Shown in pieces: positions 13,775 to 22,154 of a stretch of DNA of 27,903 bases. Each line of letters opens with the position of its first letter. The stretch's first letter is position 1. Source of the stretch: JBDSZL01 sp039925145. Lineage in GTDB: Bacteria; Acidobacteriota; Vicinamibacteria; Vicinamibacterales; SCN-69-37. Made by a program: the position numbers and the translations under genes. The DNA lies in contig JBDSZL010000026.1 in the NCBI GenBank assembly GCA_039925145.1, forward strand, positions 1 to 27,903, written 5' to 3'. The notes under the pieces were generated by a model, which worked only from the letters and a program-made list of their open reading frames with translations, did no database searches and was not told where the DNA came from.

Positions 13775-16180
13775 CTAGACCTCGTAGTCCTGGCTGAAGA
13801 GCGCACGATCGAGCTCACGCGTCTGCTGGTACTGGGCCTTGGCGTGGAGGATCGTCGCTGACAATTCCTCGAAGGCGTGATCTGCCTCGCCCGTGGAGTG
13901 GCTCTTGGCCCACACCTCCATCACCACGCTCGCGAAGTCCTGGTCGTCGTCCAGGTGGCCGAGAATCATCTCGATCTCACCGGCGATCAATTCGAACAGG
14001 TTGATCTTGTCGTGGAGGAGGCGGAGGATGCGCTCCTCGATGCTGCCCGCGAGGCAGAAGTTGAAGACGTACACCTCACGTGACTGGCCAATGCGGTGCA
14101 CGCGGCCGACGCGCTGCTCGATCGCCATCGGATTCCACGGGAGATCGTAATTGATCACCGTCCGGCAGAACTGGAGATTGCGGCCCTCGCCGCCGATCTC
14201 ACTCGACAACAGCATCTCGGCGTCCCCCTGGAACGCCGTGATCGCGGCTTCTTTCTCGAGTGTCGTCAAACCGCCGTGAAACACGGCCACGCGAAACCCC
14301 GCCTGGACGAGCACGCGTTCGAGTTCGTCGAGCGTGGCGCGAAAACGCGTGAAGACGATCTTCTTCTCGTCCGAACGGCGCGCCAGTTCCACCAGGGCCG
14401 TGGCCTTAGCCGAGACGCCGACCTCGGAAAGCGCGGCAGCCACGGGCGCGAAGTCGTCGAGATGGTCCGCGCCGGCTCCGAGCCTGGCCGCGCGCTCCCC
14501 CAGGCCGGACCGCAACGCCGCCGGACTGCTGCCTGCCTGCATCTGGAGCGTCGTCAACCGCCAGCGATCGGCGGCACTCGCGGTCGCGTACCGCTCGCGG
14601 ATGACGGCCGTCAGCCGGGCCAGCATCTCGGCTTCGGCGGGTCCGGGCAGCACGACCTGCGTCGCCGCCAGCCGGCGCGGCAGTTTCAGATCGATGTGTG
14701 CGCGCGTATTCCGCAACATCACTTCCCGCAGCAGCGTGCGCAGTTTCTCGCGGCGGCCCGCGTGCTCGAGCGCGCTGGTCTGCCCGTACTCGCGCCGGAA
14801 CTGTGCCTCGGTGTGCAGCAGACCCGGGCGCAGGAGCAAGATCAGATTGTAGAGTTCGCTCAGGTCGTTCCCGACCGGCGTCGCGCTAAGGAGCAACAGG
14901 AATCGGGTCTTCAGATCGTTGACGAGCTGCCAGGCGGCGCTCGTGCGCCGCTTCAATGCGTGCGCTTCATCGACGATGACGAGGTCGTAGTCGAGGGCGC
15001 GAAGGCGGTGACGATAAGCCGGCTGGCGCACCAGCGCGAGGGAGGCCACGACCAGCGGCGCCCGCGCCCACGATTCGTCCGCGTCCCGGTGGAAGCCCGG
15101 CGAGTCCGGCGTCACTGGCGCCAGGTCGAACCGCGACCTCAGTTCGTCCACCCACTGCCCCACGAGCGACGGCGGCGTGAGGATCAACGCCCGTCGCACG
15201 AGTCCGCGCATCCAATACTCCTTGAGCGCGAGGCACGCTTCGATCGTCTTGCCCAAACCCACCTCGTCGGCGAGCAGCACGCGGCCGCGGAAGTCGCGGA
15301 GGATGCGGCGCACGCTGTCGAGTTGATACCGGAAGTGCGTGACATCGCGCACCGCACCGAGCGCGACGAGCTCGTCGAACCCCTTCTGCAGCCGGAGTTC
15401 GGCGTAGCGCCACCGCAACTGCACGTCGGCAGCGGGCACGACATCCGTCGATCGCAGCTCGGTCGGGAACTCTCCGCGGTCCACCTCGAAGGCGATCGGA
15501 ATCTCGGGCACCGTCAACCGGGGAAACGGGGGCAGGCTGCGGGCCTGAGGATCGGCCGTCTCGGGCGCCGATCGACGAGGCGTGGCAGGAGCGGCCTGAG
15601 AGGGCACAGCAGGCTCCGAGTCGCCGGCGCCCGTTGCCGCGCCGTCATTCGACTCGGTGTGCCGTGACGCCTCGATCGTGCTGGCCGCCCGCGCGCGACG
15701 GCGCGCAGTGGCCGCCGCCCGTGTCACCGCCTTCGCGCACTCCGTCCGAAGCACCCGGGCCATGGAGTAAATGCGTTCGAATTGCGCCTGATGGACCGTC
15801 CTTTTCAGAACGAGATCCGCAAGCGTCCGGCCCTGGTCGAAGCGGCCGGTCCGAAAACAGGCAACGGTCGCGTTGTGGATGACAGGCGGCCAATCAGGAA
15901 TCTGAGACAGCCGATCGTAGTGGACCAGTCCCAGTTCGAACTGCTGTGCTTTGAAGTGCAGATCGGCGAGGTACTGGTTGGCGATCTCGTGGTTCGGACG
16001 AATCCGAAGGATCTGCTCGAGCAGACGGCGCGCCTGCTCCATGTCGCCCGCGTTCAACGCTGACTCGGCCTCGTACAGCAGGTGCGCGCACTTATCGGCC
16101 GTCTGTCGCCGATGACGGTCCGTCCGCTTTGCCTGTTCGCGCCGCCGGGCCTTGGCGTCGTCCCTCCGCTTGCTGCCCAT
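13775..16180 (-). CDS. TPR-containing SNF2-family helicase
   Basis: An 801-residue protein. Residues 1-30 are basic; 30-125 contain tetratricopeptide-like helices (AESALNAGDMEQARRLLEQI, LRIRPNHEIANQYLADLHFK); 150-225 is an Ala/Pro-rich linker. From about 250 comes a RapA-like SNF2 motor: LADEVGLGKTIEACLALK (Walker A 305-312), LTPPSLVGQW, VIVDEAHALK (DEAH 404-407), LLLSATPVGN (432-434) and the helicase C-terminal lobe with KIVFTRF, FHGG, SSEIGGEGRNLQF and EQRVGRVHRIGQ (688-699). All ATPase motifs are intact. It likely translocates on DNA or remodels RNA polymerase or nucleoprotein. It is the first gene of a two-gene operon with the zinc-binding protein. Similar motors occur in defence systems such as DISARM, but no methylase or phospholipase gene is nearby. 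Confidence 0.82.
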   Translation of the reverse strand: MGSKRRDDAKARRREQAKRTDRHRRQTADKCAHLLYEAESALNAGDMEQARRLLEQILRIRPNHEIANQYLADLHFKAQQFELGLVHYDRLSQIPDWPPVIHNATVACFRTGRFDQGRTLADLVLKRTVHQAQFERIYSMARVLRTECAKAVTRAAATARRRARAASTIEASRHTESNDGAATGAGDSEPAVPSQAAPATPRRSAPETADPQARSLPPFPRLTVPEIPIAFEVDRGEFPTELRSTDVVPAADVQLRWRYAELRLQKGFDELVALGAVRDVTHFRYQLDSVRRILRDFRGRVLLADEVGLGKTIEACLALKEYWMRGLVRRALILTPPSLVGQWVDELRSRFDLAPVTPDSPGFHRDADESWARAPLVVASLALVRQPAYRHRLRALDYDLVIVDEAHALKRRTSAAWQLVNDLKTRFLLLLSATPVGNDLSELYNLILLLRPGLLHTEAQFRREYGQTSALEHAGRREKLRTLLREVMLRNTRAHIDLKLPRRLAATQVVLPGPAEAEMLARLTAVIRERYATASAADRWRLTTLQMQAGSSPAALRSGLGERAARLGAGADHLDDFAPVAAALSEVGVSAKATALVELARRSDEKKIVFTRFRATLDELERVLVQAGFRVAVFHGGLTTLEKEAAITAFQGDAEMLLSSEIGGEGRNLQFCRTVINYDLPWNPMAIEQRVGRVHRIGQSREVYVFNFCLAGSIEERILRLLHDKINLFELIAGEIEMILGHLDDDQDFASVVMEVWAKSHSTGEADHAFEELSATILHAKAQYQQTRELDRALFSQDYEV

Positions 16181-16331
16181 CCGGCCTGGATCTTACTCGG
16201 CGCGTGGCCCCGTCCTCCACGAGCTCGATCGGCGCGAGGCCGCACGAGGGAGGTAGGACCCAATCGTTGCCTGGCGATCGCTCTTTCCGCGCTGCCGACG
16301 AATACAGCTCCAATTCCTCGGACTGCGGACG

Positions 16332-16337
16332 TACAAT
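16332..16337 (+). promoter_or_regulatory. Possible -10 element of antitoxin gene
   Basis: TACAAT lies 24 bases upstream of the antitoxin ATG, in the 181-base gap between the divergent SNF2 gene and this antitoxin. No good -35 is found at 16-18 bases. The rest of the gap shows no gene on either strand. Confidence 0.25.
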
Positions 16338-16361
16338 GACTCCTCGCAGGCCAGTACCATC

Positions 16362-16607
16362 ATGACGCCCAAGAACGTCGCCATCGAGCCGGAACTGCTG
16401 GAGCGTGCCGGTAAAGTCGCTGAAGCCGAGGGCAAGACCGTCGATGAACTGACGACGGAAGCCTTGCAGCGTGAGCTTGCCCGGCGGACGTTCGAGCGGG
16501 CCAAGCACGAAGGCGAGAGGCGTCGCCACGGCATGACGGATGACGACGTCGAACGCACCGTCGAGAAGGCCGTTCAGGAATACCGAGCCGAACAGCGCAG
16601 AGGCTAG
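16362..16607 (+). CDS. Antitoxin-like protein of a PIN TA pair
   Basis: An 81-residue protein. VAIEPELLERAGKVAEAEGK followed by TVDELTTEALQRELARRTFE is a ribbon-helix-helix-like DNA-binding start, followed by a charged tail (RHGMTDDDVERTVEKAVQEY). It is the kind of antitoxin encoded before PIN toxins, and indeed the codons immediately after its stop begin a PIN toxin. Looks complete. Because its toxin is cut off after about 20 codons, it is now an orphan and could act only as a free antitoxin or repressor. Confidence 0.7.
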   Translation: MTPKNVAIEPELLERAGKVAEAEGKTVDELTTEALQRELARRTFERAKHEGERRRHGMTDDDVERTVEKAVQEYRAEQRRG

Positions 16608-16672
16608 GTGCATCGCGCCACCGCTGACAGCAACATCTACATCTCAGCACCGCTGTTCGGGGGTAAGCCGCT
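16608..16672 (+). pseudogene. PIN toxin, first ~20 codons only
   Basis: Directly after the antitoxin stop, GTG opens a frame reading VHRATADSNIYISAPLFGGK followed by PL. ADSNIYISALLFGGKPL is the conserved N-terminal strand of COG1569-type PIN toxins, with the first catalytic Asp in ADSN. After PL the homology stops; the frame then reads antisense through a membrane-protein gene to 16880. The toxin lacks the other three catalytic acids. Confidence 0.7.
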
Positions 16673-16680
16673 GAGCGGCT
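16666..16680. repeat. Perfect inverted repeat at a gene-fusion junction
   Basis: AGCCGCT-G-AGCGGCT spans the point where the PIN fragment and the convergent membrane-protein fragment meet. Its placement on the join suggests that it took part in, or was created by, the joining event. Confidence 0.5.
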
Positions 16681-17071
16681 CCGCTACTACTCGTACGAGA
16701 CCGACCCGTGCGTCGCGCAGATATTGCGCGTGGAAGCTTCGCGGCCCTTCCGTCAGCCAGCCGTGCGCCACGATCAGCAGCAGGAGCACGTTGGCAGCGG
16801 TAGCCGCCCAGGCGTCGCCCCAGGCCGAAAAAATCACCGCCTGCGACATGAGGAGGCCCAACGCGCCGGGTATCCAATAGCTCCGAGCGCCAGCCCCCAG
16901 CAGGGCCGCGCTCGTCGTCACGAGCAAGGCCGCCGCCAGCCACGCCAGGCCCAATGGGCGTGAAATCGGTTGGGTGAGTTGAGGAAATGCGGCGTAGCCG
17001 AACCCTTTAGCGAATCCCACCAAGTGAATGAGACCGTGCACCGCCATTAGTGCAACTGGAATCCAGCGCAT
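16672..17071 (-). pseudogene. Membrane protein of DUF6544-associated type, N-terminal part only
   Basis: Starting MRWIPVALMAVHGLIHLVGF and continuing FPQLTQPISRPLGLAWLAAA, GLLMSQAVIFSAWGDAWAAT and ANVLLLLIVAHGWLTEGP, this encodes four hydrophobic helices. They match the N-terminal membrane domain of proteins that continue into a DUF6544 domain through a motif like PLxxxDLAPLPxPVQRYL. Here the sequence ends at AEPLSGLP, exactly before that domain, and then reads antisense into the PIN fragment. The soluble domain of about 200 residues or more is missing. The ATG at 17071 is in good context for the family start. Any product would be a short membrane peptide. The 232-base gap to the next gene (17072-17303) contains TATACAAT at 17251 as a weak -10 candidate. 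Confidence 0.65.
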
Positions 17072-17303
17072 CTCAGACAGCCTGACCGATTCGCCGCATG
17101 AGCGACTGTCCCTGATTGCACCCGTGCGACAGGCAGGGTTGGGCGAGCGAGGCCTGGCCGGATCGAGGCGTCCACTCTTCTGCGAAATTGGCGAACAGCC
17201 TCCACGGAAGAGCCCGCAGGCTCCTCCCGGCGTGCCCAAGTTGCCGGCCGTATACAATGCGGTTGCCTCCGCGAGGTAAGCGAGGGCTCCACAAGAGGGC
17301 TGC

Positions 17304-19028
17304 ATGAAGCCACACACACCGGTCCAGGATCGGGAGCCACGCTCCACGCCCGTACTCTTCGGTCCTGACGGCCGTGAGTTGCCCCCCGCAACTTGGCAGG
17401 CGCTCCGTGATGGGGGGCCGGCTCCGGCGCCGAGCCCACCGTCTACGCCCGAGCCACTGCAGGTCACACACCACGCCGCGTTGACGCCACAGGTCCCCCA
17501 CGCCCAGCCCGTCCGAAATCGGGTGATCCACGTCGTCGAAAAGGTGCACCACTGGCTGGAGGCCGCCCAAATCCCGATTCACGGGTTGGGGTTCCTGCTC
17601 GTCTGGTGGCGCAAGCTCGGCACGGTGTGGATGACCGCGTTGCTCCTTGGTTTGAGCGCGCCCGTGGGTGGTTACTCGGTGCTCTCCTATGCCACCACGC
17701 ATTCGATCCCGGACTGGATCGGGGACTTCGGTGTGCAATTCGAAGCGCGCGAATGGAGCGTCCATCCCTTCTCGCTGACCGCCGAGGCACACGATGTGAT
17801 CGTCCGCCGCGACGCGCATAGCGATCCGGTGCTCAGGGCCACGTCTGTGGAGTTCTCCGGCAGCATCGGGACGCTGCTCAACGGATTGTTTCGGCGCGGC
17901 GCGGTCTACAACGAAATCCTGGTCCGGCACGGTGAACTCCGGCTGGAGCAGTCGCTCACCGGTGACTGGAACTGGGTGGAGTTTCTGGAGGGCGTACCGG
18001 CCGAACGTCGTCAGGATGCTCTCGAGGGGCTGTATCAGATCAAGGAATTTCGCCTTGAAGACATGAAAGTGGTGTACACGGAGCATGTCCCCGGCAACTC
18101 GGGTGGGGGCGTGATCCAGACGGCACAGGCGACGATCTACATCGACGATGTGAATGGCCGCGTCACGGATTTGAAGCGGGCGGGCCATGGCGAAGCGTAT
18201 CCAACCGGGTTCCAGTTCAAGGCGCGCACGGCCGACGGCGTGATCGAGATGAAGGGGAATGCGTCCCTGTTTGCTGCCGACGCACCATCATTCAACTCCG
18301 CCCACGTCGCGCAAGTGTCCCTCGGCCCAACCGGAGCGCCTCACGTGGCCGCGCCGGGCGGGCCGATGTTTTCGATGAAGTTGTACCTCGAGAACATCGG
18401 CGTCGGTGCCTATGCCCGAATGGTGCCGACGACCACCATCTTGCCGGTCAAAGGCACGTTGCGGGGAAACATCGAGCTCGTGCGGTCGATCGAGACGGCG
18501 GGTGTCGTCTGTCGCGCGAATGTCGCGGCCGAGGATGTGCAATTTGCGCCGAACCCCCGCATGGTCCCGGTACGGGAACAATTCGACCAGATCGAGCGGC
18601 AGCTCGTCGGCTACCGTGTGACGGGGCCCTACGACCCCTGCCAACTGCCTGGTCGTGGCGACACGAAGGGGGCAGGGGCGCCCAGCCGCTCCGGCACGGG
18701 ATCCGGGTTACTCGCTGCCTTCAACGTGCAAGCCACCAAGAACGCCCCCGTGGGTGTCCGAGCCATCACGGCGTTCGATCAGCAGACACTCGCGGGTGGC
18801 TTGGCCTCGGGCGTGCTCGCTGATATCAGTGGACGTCTCGGCAACCAGATGGCAGGCGAAGTTTCCAAGCTGCTGGGACCACGATCGGGTGCGGCCATGC
18901 ACAAGGCGCTCGTGGCTGATGGCGTGCCGACCGGCTCGCAGAGCCCGAGCAATCCTGTCTCGACCGGCGTCAAGAGTGTGGGTCGCGGCCTCAAGCGGCT
19001 CTTCGGCGGCAAGAAGAGCAGCAAGTAG
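17304..19028 (+). CDS. Membrane-anchored AsmA-like large protein
   Basis: A 574-residue protein. The N-terminus (1-75) is Pro-rich and probably cytoplasmic (PVLFGPDGRELPP, APAPSPPSTPEPLQ). One membrane segment follows at about 106-128 (TVWMTALLLGLSAPVGGYSV). The rest is extracytoplasmic, with beta-rich stretches such as VQFEAREWSVHPFSLTAEAH, VRHGELRLEQSLTGDWNW and GTLRGNIELVRSIETAG, a pattern like AsmA/DUF748 proteins that build elongated lipid-handling grooves in the envelope. The C-terminus is basic (GLKRLFGGKKSSK). AGAGGG precedes the ATG. The assignment to AsmA-like proteins is by pattern only; it could also be a lineage-specific family. Single-gene unit; 19029-19207 downstream shows nothing. 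Confidence 0.5.
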   Translation: MKPHTPVQDREPRSTPVLFGPDGRELPPATWQALRDGGPAPAPSPPSTPEPLQVTHHAALTPQVPHAQPVRNRVIHVVEKVHHWLEAAQIPIHGLGFLLVWWRKLGTVWMTALLLGLSAPVGGYSVLSYATTHSIPDWIGDFGVQFEAREWSVHPFSLTAEAHDVIVRRDAHSDPVLRATSVEFSGSIGTLLNGLFRRGAVYNEILVRHGELRLEQSLTGDWNWVEFLEGVPAERRQDALEGLYQIKEFRLEDMKVVYTEHVPGNSGGGVIQTAQATIYIDDVNGRVTDLKRAGHGEAYPTGFQFKARTADGVIEMKGNASLFAADAPSFNSAHVAQVSLGPTGAPHVAAPGGPMFSMKLYLENIGVGAYARMVPTTTILPVKGTLRGNIELVRSIETAGVVCRANVAAEDVQFAPNPRMVPVREQFDQIERQLVGYRVTGPYDPCQLPGRGDTKGAGAPSRSGTGSGLLAAFNVQATKNAPVGVRAITAFDQQTLAGGLASGVLADISGRLGNQMAGEVSKLLGPRSGAAMHKALVADGVPTGSQSPSNPVSTGVKSVGRGLKRLFGGKKSSK

Positions 19029-19207
19029 CCCGCTCAGCAGACCTGCCACGTGCAGTCACGTCTAGCGACCGGCCGTCCGATTCCCTGATCGCCCGAGGCC
19101 AACCGGCAGCATTCGGCGCAGGCGGTGAGGCGACGTGGAGACCCAGGGCGTTACGACGTGTGGGGCAAGACGTTGGCGCGCACGCTGTCGTACACTGCGC
19201 GGCATGA

Positions 19208-19666
19208 TTGCGCTTCCCGAGGCGTCGCATCAGGGTGGCTGGGCCGCGCGCATTGACCGCTCAGTTCCGGACTTCTGTCGCGAGGCAGCGTTATCCTCTG
19301 GTCGCCGTTGTCGTGCCCACCTTCAACCAGCGCGGCACGATTCAGTCGAAGCTGCACGAGCTGGCGACACTCGACTATCCCACCGACCGACTGCACGTGA
19401 TCGTTGTCGACGGCGGATCGTCGGACGGCACGCGCGACGCCGTTCGAAGCGGCGCGCGACGTGACGCCGCGCCCACAGCGCTCGCGCACGGTCTCCGCCG
19501 GTGCGGTCTCGGTCACTCGCGGGCCGCCCAGTCGCTCTTCGCGCTGTCGCTGCCGCTCTGGACCGTCGCCATCGTGACCACGGCACTGCTGATGTGCCCG
19601 TTCGTCCAACTCAGCGCCTGCTACGCGAAGGCATCGCTGCGCGCCACCGAGCCGGAGGTCGGCTGA
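19208..19666 (+). pseudogene. Family-2 glycosyltransferase with internal deletion
   Basis: RYPLVAVVVPTFNQRGTIQS, KLHELATLDYPTDRLHVIVV and DGGSSDGTRDAVR are the nucleotide-sugar-binding start of GT2 enzymes (VSVVxPxxNE and DDGSxDxT-type motifs). Immediately after, the sequence becomes Arg/Ala-rich, then ends with one hydrophobic helix (SLFALSLPLWTVAIVTTALL) and a short tail. The DxD, acceptor-binding and ED/QxxRW regions, over 150 residues, are missing, so the gene looks like front and back joined after a large deletion. The only start is a weak TTG. Its stop lies one base before the radical SAM start, suggesting it was once the first gene of that operon. Confidence 0.6.
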
Positions 19667-19667
19667 C

Positions 19668-20663
19668 ATGCACGCCGCTCAACTCGCCGCGCACTATCTC
19701 AAGTATCGCTTCCGGTCACTGCATCCGTTCGAAGTGCAGGCGGTGCTACTCAATGCCTGCAATCTCAAGTGCGACTACTGCCGGTGTCCCGACATGCCTA
19801 CGGCGCTGATGACGACCGCGCAGTGGACGGCCGCGGTCCAAGGGCTCGCGGCCGTCGGCACGCGGCGCATCAAATTTCAGGGCGGTGAGCCGACGCTACG
19901 GAAGGACTTCAACGCGATCGCGGCGGCTGCAAAGGCCGCCGGCCTTGTGACAGCCGTTGTCACCAACGGCACGATCATCGCCGATCAGCCCGCGCTACTC
20001 GAGCACCTCGACGAAGTGGTCGTGAGTCTGGACGCGCTGACCGCGACGCGCCACGATGCGTATCGCGGAGCGGGCACGCACACGGCTGCGTTGCGTACGC
20101 TGGCGATTGCGGCCGGATGCGGTCGTCGCACCTACGTGAACATGGTCGTGCACCGCGACACGCTCGAAGAGCTCGAACCGATGCTCGCATTCTGCGAACA
20201 GCACGGCTACAAGCTGAATGCACAGGCCGTCATGTTCGGACACGAATACCAGGACAGCACGGCGGTGGCCCTGCGGCTGCCAGAGGCCACCGAACGCGCG
20301 ATGTACGAGCAACTGGCCGCGTGGAAGCGCGCGGGGCGGGCGCTGATGTTCGCCGCGTCCAGTTACGATCGCACGGCCGCATGGCCCGACTACACGGTGC
20401 TCGCCACGGCGGCCCCGGGCGTCTCTTCCTGCATGGCTGGACGCTTCTACATTCATCTGGACGCCAACGGCGACATCCATCCCTGCGGCCTGCACACCGG
20501 CACGTTCCGGCCGAAGAACCTCCTGCGCGACGGGCTGGAAGCTGCGCTTCACAACGCGGCGCGTCACGACTGCCGGGACTGCAGCCTGGCGTATCTGAAC
20601 GAGCGGAAGGCGGTGTTCGGACTCCGGCCGGCGGCGTTGCTCGAGGTCATTCGCCGTGCATGA
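19668..20663 (+). CDS. Radical SAM/SPASM-like enzyme
   Basis: A 331-residue radical SAM protein. ACNLKCDYC contains C31, C35 and C38 (CxxxCxxC, binds the 4Fe-4S cluster and SAM); GGEP at 72-75 contacts SAM; VVTNGTII and VVVSLDALTATRHDAYRG follow as in the family. The C-terminus has a SPASM-like cysteine set: SSCMAGRFYIHLDANGDIHP, then C in PCGLHTG, and HDCRDC, which probably holds an auxiliary cluster. Such enzymes modify peptides or sugars. The neighbours (GT2 remnant one base upstream, membrane glycosyltransferase six bases downstream) suggest work on a glycan or lipid-linked intermediate; the substrate cannot be told. Looks intact. Confidence 0.8.
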   Translation: MHAAQLAAHYLKYRFRSLHPFEVQAVLLNACNLKCDYCRCPDMPTALMTTAQWTAAVQGLAAVGTRRIKFQGGEPTLRKDFNAIAAAAKAAGLVTAVVTNGTIIADQPALLEHLDEVVVSLDALTATRHDAYRGAGTHTAALRTLAIAAGCGRRTYVNMVVHRDTLEELEPMLAFCEQHGYKLNAQAVMFGHEYQDSTAVALRLPEATERAMYEQLAAWKRAGRALMFAASSYDRTAAWPDYTVLATAAPGVSSCMAGRFYIHLDANGDIHPCGLHTGTFRPKNLLRDGLEAALHNAARHDCRDCSLAYLNERKAVFGLRPAALLEVIRRA

Positions 20664-20669
20664 CAGCCT

Positions 20670-22154
20670 GTGACGCGTAGAGAGATTGGGCGGCTCGCCG
20701 CGATTCTTGCCGGCGTGTTCCTGACCCGGATCGGCCTGGCCGCAATCGTTGTTCTGGTGCGGCACGACATTTCTGCGTTTCATGTGCCTGACAGCGGGCG
20801 GTACCTGACGCTGGGCGCGGAGATGGTTTTCCATCATCGGTATGCGTTCGAAGGACGCCCCGAGTTATTCAGGCCGCCCGGATATCCCCTGCTCCTCGCA
20901 ATGGGTCAGTGGATCGGGCACGCCACTGCGCTGGCGGTCGTCGTGCAGGCCCTGCTTGGCGTTGCAACGACCGGCCTCTGCTTCGTGGCGGGCCGCATGG
21001 CGGGTGGCGCGCGCGTCGGTCTCGCGGCCGCGTTGCTCTATGCGTGCGAGCCCGGGCAGATCGCCTGGAGCACGATCGTCATGTCCGAAACGCTGTTCAC
21101 GGCGCTTCTGGCTGGCTCACTGGCGGCGCTGTATGGATGGCTGCGCAGCGGTCGCCGGTGGGCTGTCGTCGTAGCGGCCGCACTGCTGGCGCTCGCCGCC
21201 TACGTGCGCGTGGTGGGTTACTGGCTGCCGTTCGTGCTGGTGCTTGTGTTGGCCGCGACTTGGCGTTCGATGGCCGCCGAGGCGCGGCGTGCGCGCGATG
21301 GCGCGACACCGCCGCGCCCGACGTCTCGCGCGCGTGCGCTGGCGAGCGGCGTCGCGCGGCAGCGACTCCCACGGCCCCTGCGGGATGTCACGCTGGCTGC
21401 GGTGGTTGCGGCGTCGATATTGGCCGGCTGGCACGTGCGCAACGGCGTGGTCACCGGTTACTGGGGATTCTCGTCGCAGTTTTCGCGCGCCCTGTTTTTC
21501 ATGGGGGGCGGACCAGTCGAGGCGCGCGAGCGCGACACAACCTACTTCGCGGCGCACGATCGCCTCAGCGACGAGCTGAACCAGCGACTGAGTGACCAGA
21601 CGCCAGGTGGAGTGGCCGCCGGCATGAGACGCCGAGGTCTACAGCTGATGCTCGCCCACCCAGTCCCATTTCTCAGCACTTACGCAGCCGGCATCGCATC
21701 GGCGCTCGTGCATCCCGGGACCGGCGTGTTCGTCCGTCTGTTCACACCGAATCTGCAGGATCGTGAGGCGTCGGCAACGCAGATGCTGATCCTGCGGCGG
21801 TGGACCGACAGCCGCGATCGCCTTGCGCAGAAGAGCCTGGGATTCCTGCTGCTCTCCGCGATCCTCTTTGCCGTCAACATCGTCTACTGGTCACTCGGCG
21901 CCGTGGGTGCATGGCAGGGCCGTCGCTCCCCGTACGTCTGGATTGCGGGAGTCTTCGTCGCCTATTTCGTGCTCCCGGCCGGCGGACCCGACGCCGACAG
22001 CCGCCGGCGGGCGCCGCTCGTGCCGGCGATGTGCGTGATTGCGGCGCACGCGCAGCTTCGTTCGCGACTCCTTGGCCGGCGTGCCGACGGCCCCGTGGCT
22101 GCGGGCGGCCGATTCCTCGCCGTGGGCAGCGAGATTTCGGCCAGTGCGACGTAG
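20670..22154 (+). CDS. Membrane glycosyltransferase, PMT/GT39-like
   Basis: A 494-residue polytopic membrane protein. After a first helix (AAILAGVFLTRIGLAAIVVL) come FHVPDSGRYLTLGAEM, with an acidic residue in the first periplasmic loop, and RPPGYPLLLAMGQWIG. Both are typical of the dolichyl/undecaprenyl-phosphate-mannose-protein mannosyltransferase superfamily (GT39/PMT_2). About ten further hydrophobic helices follow, with a basic loop at about 190-230. It would transfer a sugar from a polyprenyl-phosphate donor in the periplasm. GTG start six bases after the radical SAM stop implies co-transcription. The C-terminal tail is unusually short of motifs, but the gene looks complete. Confidence 0.7.
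   Translation: MTRREIGRLAAILAGVFLTRIGLAAIVVLVRHDISAFHVPDSGRYLTLGAEMVFHHRYAFEGRPELFRPPGYPLLLAMGQWIGHATALAVVVQALLGVATTGLCFVAGRMAGGARVGLAAALLYACEPGQIAWSTIVMSETLFTALLAGSLAALYGWLRSGRRWAVVVAAALLALAAYVRVVGYWLPFVLVLVLAATWRSMAAEARRARDGATPPRPTSRARALASGVARQRLPRPLRDVTLAAVVAASILAGWHVRNGVVTGYWGFSSQFSRALFFMGGGPVEARERDTTYFAAHDRLSDELNQRLSDQTPGGVAAGMRRRGLQLMLAHPVPFLSTYAAGIASALVHPGTGVFVRLFTPNLQDREASATQMLILRRWTDSRDRLAQKSLGFLLLSAILFAVNIVYWSLGAVGAWQGRRSPYVWIAGVFVAYFVLPAGGPDADSRRRAPLVPAMCVIAAHAQLRSRLLGRRADGPVAAGGRFLAVGSEISASAT

Noticed and set aside
14096..15667. Long 523-codon plus-strand frame
   Set aside because: It is antisense to the SNF2 helicase, whose motifs are unambiguous; high GC content keeps the opposite frame open.
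17241..17260. Promoter TTGCCG...TATACAAT before the AsmA-like gene
   Set aside because: The two boxes are only four bases apart; the -10-like sequence alone is too weak to list as a promoter.
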